Below, in pieces: positions 57,675 to 64,000 of a DNA stretch of 64,000 bases (positions are counted from its first letter, which is position 1; each line of letters starts with the position of its first letter). Source of the stretch: Burkholderiaceae bacterium (lineage in GTDB: Bacteria; Pseudomonadota; Gammaproteobacteria; Burkholderiales; Burkholderiaceae_E); contig JAOSJU010000001.1 in NCBI GenBank assembly GCA_027493945.1, positions 2,046,001 through 2,110,000 on the forward strand, written 5' to 3'. The notes beneath the pieces were generated by a model. That model had not been told where the DNA came from. It searched no databases and worked only from the letters and a program-made list of their open reading frames with translations. Both the position numbers and the translations under genes were made by a program.

Positions 57675-58892
57675 CTATCCGTTCGGCCGAGTTCCCACCA
57701 ACAGCCCCTCCAGCGCCGCCACGATCCGCTCGCCAGTGCGCCCATCCCACAGCGGCGGCACCGCGCCCTTCTTCCACTGGCCCGCGAACAGCCGATCGAG
57801 CGCGGGCTTCAGCCTGGACGGATCGGTGCCGATCAACTCGTTCGTGCCGATCGTGATGGTCTCGGGCCGTTCGGTGGTGTCGCGCAGCGTGAGGCAGGGC
57901 ACGCCCATGACGGTGGTCTCTTCGGTGATGCCGCCGGAGTCGGTGATCACCGCGCGCGCGTGCTTCACCAGCCAGTTGAACTCGAGGTAGGGCTGCGGGT
58001 CGACCAGGCAGAGGTTGGCCGGCAACGCGGAACCGCGGTCGGAACCACGCGAGTGGCCCTCGGAACCGCGAGAGCCGCTGCCGGAACCGCCGGAGCCCTC
58101 GCCGCTTCCCAGCTCGCGCAGCGTTTTCGCGGTGCGCGGATGCACCGGAAACACCACCGGCATGCCGCGGGTGCCCTCGCCGATCGCCGCAAGCAGGCGC
58201 AGAAACGCGTCGCCGGCATCGACGTTGGCGGGCCGATGCAGCGTGGTCACGAAGTATTGGCCCGGCTTCAGACCGAGCTCCTCCCAGAACGGCGGAGGCT
58301 TCAACCGATCGAGGTTCGCCAGCAGCGTGTCGATCATCGTGTTGCCGACGAAGAAGATGCGGTCGTCGGCGACGCCGGCACGGCGAAGGTTCCCGTTGGC
58401 GACCTCGCTGGTGGTGAAGAACCAGTTGGTGATCGAGTCGGTCACCATCCGGTTGATCTCCTCGGGCATCGTCCAGTCGCCCGAGCGGATTCCGCCCTCC
58501 ACGTGCGCCACCGGCACGCGCAGCTTCTGCGCGGCGATCGCGCAGGCCATCGTCGAGGTCACGTCGCCCACCACCGGGCACAGCGCGCTGGGCGCATCGA
58601 GCAGCAACTGCTCGTAGCGGACCATGATCGCCGCGGTCTGCTCGGCCTGGGTGCCGGAGCCGACCTCGAGGTTCGCGTGCGGCTCGGGAATGCCGAGCTG
58701 CTCGAAGAAGTCGCCCGACATGCGGGCGTCGTAGTGCTGGCCGGTGTGCACCAACCGGTAGCGCAGCGGGCCGCCGGCGGCGGCGCGGGACTCGATCGCG
58801 CGGACGATCGGCGCGATCTTCATGAAGTTCGGGCGGGCGCCGGCGATGATGTCGATCAGCATGGGCGAGTGAGCGTTCATTTCGGTGGTCAC
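57675..58892 (-). CDS. wecB: UDP-N-acetylglucosamine 2-epimerase (non-hydrolysing), with a Gly/Ser insert
   Basis: 405 residues (ATG 58892; ATG 58862, MLIDIIAGARPNFMKIAPIV, is the conserved start). Converts UDP-GlcNAc to UDP-ManNAc for surface glycans. Signatures: HTGQHYDARMSGDFFEQLGI, VVGDVTSTMACAIAAQKLRV, HVEGGIRSGDWTMPEEINRM, TTLHRPANVDAGD and VITDSGGITEETTVMGVPCL. Between FPVHPRTAKTLRELG and LCLVDPQPYLEF lies an unusual insert of about 30 residues made of Gly, Ser, Arg and Glu, encoded by GGAACCGC-like repeats (58030-58105). Confidence 0.92.
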   Translation of the reverse strand: MTTEMNAHSPMLIDIIAGARPNFMKIAPIVRAIESRAAAGGPLRYRLVHTGQHYDARMSGDFFEQLGIPEPHANLEVGSGTQAEQTAAIMVRYEQLLLDAPSALCPVVGDVTSTMACAIAAQKLRVPVAHVEGGIRSGDWTMPEEINRMVTDSITNWFFTTSEVANGNLRRAGVADDRIFFVGNTMIDTLLANLDRLKPPPFWEELGLKPGQYFVTTLHRPANVDAGDAFLRLLAAIGEGTRGMPVVFPVHPRTAKTLRELGSGEGSGGSGSGSRGSEGHSRGSDRGSALPANLCLVDPQPYLEFNWLVKHARAVITDSGGITEETTVMGVPCLTLRDTTERPETITIGTNELIGTDPSRLKPALDRLFAGQWKKGAVPPLWDGRTGERIVAALEGLLVGTRPNG

Positions 58893-58908
58893 CGCTTGCA
58901 GTCCCGCC

Positions 58909-59877
58909 TCACCGACGTCGTCGCTTCATGGGCAAGGTCTCCCAGCCTGACAATTCCTCTCCAGAATCGATATCGAGCCGGGTATGTTTGACCGAAACCG
59001 GTGCTTGACCCGTCAGCTCGATAAAGGAATCAGAATTCAGCATGTCCGGGAACACCGCCACGCAGCGCGCTGGTCCCTTTGTCGAACGATAAAGAATCGC
59101 CTCAAAACCAGCGGCGCGTATCAGTTCGGCCAGCACGTGCCCGGACGCAGGGAGGCCGAACTGTACGGGCAAAGTTCGCCAATTGCTCGTCAACACATCG
59201 CCATGAAGCTGCCGCCCCGTTTTTATCATCCTGAGTTCAGTGGCTGAAATGTGCAGCTTCCTTTGGAGGAGCCGTGCTTTCGCCGGCATCCTGATCTTGC
59301 CTAATACTTTCGCGACCGCCTCCAATGACGATGGCGAAGTCATGTCGAACAGGTCGTGCAGCTTTCCGTTCAGGAAGACTGTGCTGTAGCTGGTGAAATG
59401 TGCCAGGGCGAGTTCCTGCGGCGACAAGCCGTCGACCGTTTCAGTCGAGGGAATCTGAAATTTTTCACGAAATGCCGTCTCCTGGTCCTCGGCGATATAC
59501 AGCGCTGGCCGGGGATCGAGCGTCCCAGGATCCAGATCAGCACCTGCATTGAAGCGGCCGCCGAGTTCGTGAAGGCTGCCTGCTGCTGACAGCGGCTCCA
59601 TGGAGTAACGGTAACCGACGATTCGCACCCAGCCATCCAGAACGAATTCCGTCCTGGGCGTCTGCTGCAAGGCGTCGATCAGTTCTCGTCGCAGGCGGCG
59701 CTGCTCCGGCAGTACGCCGAAGTGCAGCGCCGCCTGAAGCTCATCGAGATCCTGAGACAGCGCCTTCCAGCGACTGAGCGCTTGCGTCGTGAAACGCTCG
59801 AGTTCGAGGATGCCTAATGGCTGGCGCGGACCTGTCGCTTGACGATGAACCCGCCCCGCTCGCGCGCGCTTGGGCAT
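58909..59877 (-). CDS. RES-domain toxin (NAD+-degrading type)
   Basis: 322 residues. The RES core includes VRIVGYRYSMEPLSAAGSLH with GGRFNAG (conserved Arg and GxRxN), ALYIAEDQETAFREKF and the later AELIRAAGFEAILYRSTKGP (Tyr and Ser). RES toxins phosphorolyse or degrade NAD+. It has an N-terminal extension of about 70 residues beyond the core. Antitoxin gene 12 bases upstream. Confidence 0.82.
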   Translation of the reverse strand: MPKRARAGRVHRQATGPRQPLGILELERFTTQALSRWKALSQDLDELQAALHFGVLPEQRRLRRELIDALQQTPRTEFVLDGWVRIVGYRYSMEPLSAAGSLHELGGRFNAGADLDPGTLDPRPALYIAEDQETAFREKFQIPSTETVDGLSPQELALAHFTSYSTVFLNGKLHDLFDMTSPSSLEAVAKVLGKIRMPAKARLLQRKLHISATELRMIKTGRQLHGDVLTSNWRTLPVQFGLPASGHVLAELIRAAGFEAILYRSTKGPARCVAVFPDMLNSDSFIELTGQAPVSVKHTRLDIDSGEELSGWETLPMKRRRR

Positions 59878-59889
59878 GACGCCGCCGAT

Positions 59890-60306
59890 TCAGTGCATCT
59901 TCGCGGTGATATTCATCTGCTGTTGTGCTGCGACCCGATCGGACATCGCATGGATAATGAACTTGCGCAGCCGTTCATATCGCCCGAGTCGGATCATGTC
60001 CCTGGGCGACACGTCGCCCAGCATCGGGTTACGAGCGCGAAACCAGGCGACGGTTTTCTCGATGTCTCCGTCGAAAGCCTCCGCCACCATGTTGATCGTG
60101 TTCGCAATTTCCTCGAGTCGGTCGCGAACCTGCTCAGGAATGGCGTCGTCATATCGAACCGACTTCACGGAAACCGACGCGACGCGAGAGACGTCTTCCT
60201 TGTTGAGGCCGAGCACTTTCGGAACCCGTTTGGGATCGAACGAGGAGCCTCGGCCGAACTGGAGGTAATCGTTCGGCACTGAATCGAAGAGCCCTATACC
60301 TGGCAT
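59890..60306 (-). CDS. Xre/MbcA/ParS-type antitoxin (DUF2384-like) for the RES toxin
   Basis: 138 residues. DPKRVPKVLGLNKEDVSRVA, then SVSVKSVRYDDAIPEQVRDR gives the HTH. The C-terminal toxin-binding domain is TINMVAEAFDGDIEKTVAWF, ARNPMLGDVSPRDMIRLGRY and ERLRKFIIHA, the hallmark PMLGDxxPxD of this family. Complete RES-Xre module. Confidence 0.83.
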   Translation of the reverse strand: MPGIGLFDSVPNDYLQFGRGSSFDPKRVPKVLGLNKEDVSRVASVSVKSVRYDDAIPEQVRDRLEEIANTINMVAEAFDGDIEKTVAWFRARNPMLGDVSPRDMIRLGRYERLRKFIIHAMSDRVAAQQQMNITAKMH

Positions 60307-60408
60307 CGCAACCTCACTGTCGTTCGAGGTGTGTTACGCCCGGAACGTACACGTTTCAACCACGATCAGACCATTTATCAACCACAGGGCCGCCAACTAT
60401 ACACCAAG

Positions 60409-60766
60409 CTATAGCGAAGCTACCTTCCGGGTGGCGAGGCCGAAGGGGCTTTGTGCTGCGTTCATGATGGAGTCGCGACATCGGAGCCCGGCAATGGCGA
60501 ATACCCATCCGCCGCAATCGGCCGCCCCTCCGCTGCGCACCGCCTCCACGAAAGCCCGCGCGCCCACCGCCTGCCCCTTGTCCCGCCGCCAAAGGTTCAT
60601 CCTCGAAAACCCCGGCCACCCCCCACCCGCGCAGCCTGCGGAAGTTGTCGAGCTGCAGCACGCGCCCCGCGCAGAACACCTCGAGCCGCTCCTTCTTGTG
60701 GCCGCTGGCCGGGTGGTGAATCGTGCCGAGCGCCCGTCCCACCGCGGCGGCACCGCGCCACCGCAC
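60409..60766 (-). pseudogene. Remnant of a bi-domain (Gfo/Idh/MocA) oxidoreductase gene
   Basis: The minus strand reads LGTIHHPASGHKKERLEVFC, AGRVLQLDNFRRLRGWG, then (after a frameshift at 60604-60614) FSRMNLWRRDKGQAVGARAF and VEAVRSGGA. This is the C-terminal part of oxidoreductases that accompany heparinase-family genes in polysaccharide clusters. Upstream it is joined to a wecB-like GAVPPRWDGRSA and a gmd-like QFVRW piece. Downstream the sequence loses homology before the TAG at 60409. Confidence 0.6.
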
Positions 60767-60844
60767 AAACTGGCGCCCCCTGTGCTGCTGGCCGGCCCCC
60801 CCGCGATCGCGGTAGGGACGCCCATTGCTGAGCGCCCCCGCACA

Positions 60845-60877
60845 GATCCCAGCGTGCGCAATTCACGCACTGGGCTC
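60845..60877 (-). ncRNA. Group II intron domain V
   Basis: On the minus strand the 33 bases after the maturase stop begin GAGCCCAGTGCGTGAATTGC and end CGCTGGGATC. They fold as a short hairpin, GAGCCCAG pairing with CTGGGATC through an inner TGCG/CGCA stem. This is the catalytic domain V arrangement. Domain VI would be the following GGGGGCGCTC/GGGCGTCCC hairpin ending CCCTAC (about 60815-60840). Confidence 0.65.
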
Positions 60878-62352
60878 CTACCTCGGGTACTTGACGTCGA
60901 AGCGCGCGTCGGGCCAAGGATGCAGAACACGGACAGGCGGCAGATAGTCGGCTGCAAGCCGAGTCATGCGCTCCCACGTCGTCAGATCCTTCTGGCTTCT
61001 CCGCCGTAGCGCACAACGCCAGAGGTTCGTCACATGGAATCGAAACGCCGACAGACTCTCGGTGTTGGTGGGCACCGCGTGGTAGTTGAAGTAACCGCGG
61101 ACCACCTGACCGAGCCATTCGCCGACCATCGGAATGGGTAGATGCATTCGCCGCCACAACGCCACCTTGATCGCCCGCAACGTGACGCGCATCCGATCGC
61201 GACGACTCTTGCGCATCAGCACGAAGCGTCCCCGAGCCGAGCGGCCACAGATATGGGTGAACCCAAGGAAGGTGAACGTCTCCGGTTTTCCAAGACCGCG
61301 TCGGGCTCGATTCGCTGCCGCAAAGCGGCCGAACTCGATCAAACGGGTCTTCTCCGGGTGTAGCGTCAATGCGAACTTCGCCATCCGTTCGCGCAGATCC
61401 GCCAGAAACCGCTCGGCCTCGGCCTTGTGCTCGAAACCAACGACGATGTCGTCGGCATAGCGCACGATGATGACCTGACCGCGAGCCCGGTGGTGTCGCC
61501 ACCGATTAGCCCACAGATCGAAGACGTAGTGCAGATAGATGTTCGCCAACAGGGGCGAAACGACAGCCCCTTGCGGCGTACCTGCGGGCGTGGGGGTGAC
61601 CACGCCGTCTTCCATTACTCCGGCCCGAAGCCACTTGCGGATCAAGCGAATCATCCGCGCGTCGCCGAGGCGATGTTCCAGGAAGCGGATCAGCCAGTCA
61701 TGGCTGACCGATCCAAGGACGTCGCGATGTCGGCGTCCAAAATCCAGTTCACTCGCCGGCGCCCGATCCCCACGGCCAGCGCGTCCAGCGCGTCGTGCTG
61801 ACCGCGTCCGGGACGGAACCCGTAGGAGAACCCCAGGAAGTCTTCCTCGTAGATCGCATTGAGGATCTCCACCACCGCGCGCTGGACGATTTTGTCCTCC
61901 AGCGCAGCGAGCCCCAGAGGACGCTGCCGTCCGTCCGGTTTGGCGATGTACCGGCGCCGCGATGGCCGCGCTCGGTATCCGCCTCGGTGAACTCGCCCAT
62001 GCAAGTCGACCAGGTTGGCTTCGAGGTTCTGCCCGTACGCCTGCCAGGTCAGGCCATCCACTCCAGGCGCCGCGTCCGGCTCGAGCCACGAGTAGGCATC
62101 CCTGAGCAGATCGACTGTGACGTGGTGGAGCACGGCTGTGAACCGTTCCTCCCTTCTTTGCCTTGCTGCTTGACGTACACGGTCTCGCCCATGGGACACA
62201 CTTACCCGGCTCTGCGTCCGGCGCGTGCGAGGCTTGCCCGCGTTTCCCTCGGTCCCCTCCCTTGGCTCCACCGGCTCCGCGCCCGGTCGCCCGAGTTTGT
62301 TCGTCGGCTTCGTAGCTACTATGGAGGAGTCTGACTTCTCCGGCCCGTGCAT
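60878..62352 (-). CDS. ltrA: Group II intron reverse transcriptase/maturase (one frameshift)
   Basis: ATG 62352 or 62355 gives MHGPEKSDSSIVATKPTNKL, the usual LtrA-type start. RT motifs: WLEPDAAPGVDGLTWQAYGQ, RYIAKPDGRQRPLGLAALED, FLGFSYGFRPGRGQHDALDA, WILDADIAT, AGTPQGAVVSPLLANIYLHY and the catalytic VRYADDIVVGF. The maturase domain X has GRFVLMRKSRRDRMRVTLRA. C-terminal text around LWRCALRRRSQ resembles the family end, with no clear HNH endonuclease. The frame breaks at about 61716-61722 (one base too few). Repaired length is about 492 residues, normal for the endonuclease-less class. Confidence 0.9.
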
Positions 62353-62742
62353 CATCGGCTTCGGCTCCTCGCCTTCCCGATGCGGACCCTTCCGTACGGC
62401 GAAGGGCCAAGCCGGAGATCTCCCGGTTCCCGAACATGGAGCGTGCATGCATGCCAGGTTCTTCGACCCCGCCGGACCGTCGAGGTGCTTGCGATGGCGC
62501 ACCACAACGTGTCGCCTTCCGCTTCCTGAACAGCGTCGGCGCCCGGATCAGCAACTCTTTCGTGGCTCAATGGCTGGCCTGCACGTTCCCCTACCGACGC
62601 TTCGCCAACACCCTCACGGATGCCTGCGCACGGCTCGGGGCCAATGTGGATCGCTACTCCTTCATTGCGGTGGACTTGCACCACTTACTCCATGCCGGTC
62701 TCCCGGCGGCGAGGGCAACGCCTGCAGCAGACTCGCTTCCGT

Positions 62743-62808
62743 GCAATCAAACGTTGCGTTGTCGCGCGTGGAATGCCTTCCACGTCGCGAATCATAATAT
62801 TTCGTTGC
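62743..62808. repeat. Palindromic element copy 12
   Basis: Arms GCAATCAAACGTTGCG and ATAATATTTCGTTGC (one arm decayed), centre GTGGAATGCCTTCCAC. It lies 66 bases 3' of the last gene of the window and directly upstream of the intron-interrupted gmd-like flank. Confidence 0.88.
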
Positions 62809-62873
62809 ATGCCGACTCGAGCGAACCGCTTGGGCGGCGGCTTACACTGGCGCCGATCGTTCCATATCTTCGC

Positions 62874-64000
62874 CTACGGGCTCTTCTTCGACGCCGGCCT
62901 TCTACGTCCAGATTGTTTGGCGCAACTCGAAACGTCAACGACGCATATCTCCGGCTGTGGTCCCGTCGACGATTCGCGACGAATGGTAGAGGCCAGATCC
63001 CGGAAGTCTCTGCACAACCGCCGGGAAGTCCGGTAGGCACCGTCAGGCGATTTCCACCCTTTCTGCCGCGGTGCCTGGTGTACGAGTAGTAGAAGGCCTT
63101 CGCGACCACCTTGAGCTCGCAGATACTGACCACACAGTTGTTTGGCCAGAGCGTCTTCCAACTGTGGCAGCGTCCAGCTCTCGGCAATCTTGATCTCAGT
63201 GGCGACGCTAGCGTCACTGGCCTTACCTCTGAAACGTAGATCTGGTTCCTTCTCCTCGGCAACGCGCGGTTCGCGCTCGATCGAATATGCATTCCCCTGC
63301 ATCTGCCGAAGGCGATCCGCCAGCCAGTTCTGGACTGCTGACTCGTCAGGTAGTGCGCTCAAGGTGGTGCCCTGCCGAAAATCGCCGTGGAGTAAGTCGT
63401 GCTGCAGGTCTTCCAAGCGCTGCAGCGCGACGAGCTGCAGCTCCCTTCCCGTCCCCGGTGGCCGCTCAAACTGTTCTTCAACCTGGCGTGCTTCACCCGC
63501 TGCCCATGCGGTGTGCTCGGCATCTTCCGCCGCACGGTCGTATGCCAAGGCGCGCAGGCGCGATGCTGGTATCGGGAACCCGGGCGTGTCGATCAATCGC
63601 AGGATCGCCTCGAACGTCGCCGCCCCTGGCATGCTGACCAACGTCTTGAACGCAGCCGATCGCGCATCTTGGGCGTCGTCCCGTTCGTCTGGCGAGTACA
63701 CTCCCTTGTTGGCGCGATCACGATCTCCCTCTATCCGCACGATGCGATAGGCAAGCAGCACGAGACGTTCCAATGTGGCAAGGTCGAAGGCTGCAGCCGA
63801 TTGTTCTGAGCGCGACCAACGCGAGCCGAATAACTGGGGGAGGACACGTTCGACGAGAGCTGTCTTCTCGGCCTCGCCGAGCCGATCAAGCCTCGCAACC
63901 AGGGCGTCCGTGGCACCGTGTGCGTTGATGGCGTAGGCCGCGCCAAGATACTGCGCGCTGATCTGTGGATCGTCGGTGTTCTGAAATCTATCGAGGACAA
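62874..64000 (-). CDS. Large protein, C-terminal 375 residues, with PD-(D/E)XK-like nuclease motif (5' end outside window)
   Basis: The frame is open to the window end (LDRFQNTDDPQISAQYLGAA, ARLDRLGEAEKTALVERVLP). The middle is helical and repeat-like (LERLVLLAYRIVRIEGDRDR, GAATFEAILRLIDTPGFPIP). Near the end EKEPDLRFRGKA and VATEIKIAE form a PD...ExK arrangement typical of restriction-like nucleases, followed by EDALAKQLCGQYLRAQGGRE and GLLLLVHQA. This layout occurs at the C-terminus of NACHT-type and other large defence proteins, but the decisive N-terminal half is missing. The basic tail ends at TGA 62874. Confidence 0.6.
   Translation of the reverse strand, partial: VLDRFQNTDDPQISAQYLGAAYAINAHGATDALVARLDRLGEAEKTALVERVLPQLFGSRWSRSEQSAAAFDLATLERLVLLAYRIVRIEGDRDRANKGVYSPDERDDAQDARSAAFKTLVSMPGAATFEAILRLIDTPGFPIPASRLRALAYDRAAEDAEHTAWAAGEARQVEEQFERPPGTGRELQLVALQRLEDLQHDLLHGDFRQGTTLSALPDESAVQNWLADRLRQMQGNAYSIEREPRVAEEKEPDLRFRGKASDASVATEIKIAESWTLPQLEDALAKQLCGQYLRAQGGREGLLLLVHQAPRQKGWKSPDGAYRTSRRLCRDFRDLASTIRRESSTGPQPEICVVDVSSCAKQSGRRRPASKKSP

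Larger units (their letters stand above)
60800..62720 (-). mobile_element. Group II intron (boundaries approximate)
   Basis: The minus strand runs from a domain I-like 5' region (about 62500-62720, containing GTAAGTGGTGCAAGTCCACC) through the reverse transcriptase/maturase ORF to domain V and VI directly after its stop. Flanking sequence on both sides is gmd-like element-flank DNA: CTCGCCGCCGG before the intron, CCGGCCAGCAGCACAG after it, contiguous in uninterrupted copies such as 48035-48060. The exact 5' and 3' ends cannot be fixed by eye. The region 62352-62742 has no real protein gene. A plus-strand ORF there is the antisense of domain I. Confidence 0.78.

Noticed and set aside
62436..63089. 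Plus-strand ORF reading QWLACTFPYRRFANTLTDAC and YSFIAVDLHHLLHAGLPAAR
   Set aside because: It is the antisense of group II intron domain I. Similar antisense ORFs are common false predictions beside such introns.

Overview
The window is very GC-rich DNA, about 70% by eye. It carries a complete aerobic benzoyl-CoA (box) pathway, a Pseudomonas-type branched-chain keto-acid dehydrogenase and a wza/wzb/wzc export set. This suggests a betaproteobacterium, probably Burkholderiales. No tRNA, rRNA or CRISPR array was recognised.

Layout. 1-39 kb is mostly ordinary chromosome: DUF1840/DUF502, a SorC-type regulator with glpD, a phosphoesterase, a HAD phosphatase, hisC, a lipoprotein hydrolase, an MFS transporter and a vapBC-like pair. 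Next come boxCBA (minus) divergent from boxD (plus), with a TGCA-N6-TGCA operator between them. Then follow a PIN toxin pair, dodecin, a baeRF3 protein, a 107-bp-arm inverted repeat, a metal P-type ATPase with its chaperone, a Crp/Fnr regulator, bkdA1-bkdA2-bkdB, a truncated badH fused to aliB, metH, and a polysaccharide export block (WecA-like transferase, wzb, wza, wzc).

39-64 kb is an accessory region inside a surface-polysaccharide locus (fcl, glycosyltransferase, heparinase-like protein, wecB, fragments of gmd). A REP-associated tyrosine transposase (RAYT) stands at its left edge. Twelve copies of one ~66-bp imperfect palindrome are spread over 24 kb. All but one lie just 3' of a minus-strand gene or gene remnant, and most of the intervals hold a toxin-antitoxin module or its debris. 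The array looks like a cassette array built with REPIN- or attC-like sites. On the opposite strand inside it sits an intact-looking three-gene operon (small HEPN-like protein, KGGVGR-variant ParA-like ATPase, P-loop NTPase), which is the best candidate here for an undescribed defence system. A group II intron and the 3' part of a PD-(D/E)XK-like protein end the window.

Sequence quality. At least 22 frameshifts break otherwise conserved genes. Most are single-base homopolymer errors. Five share one signature: CTTGAG/CTCAAG expected, CTTCGAG/CTCGAAG observed. I treat these as probable assembly errors and annotate the genes across them. True decay (gmd fragments, toxin deletions, truncated badH) is listed separately.
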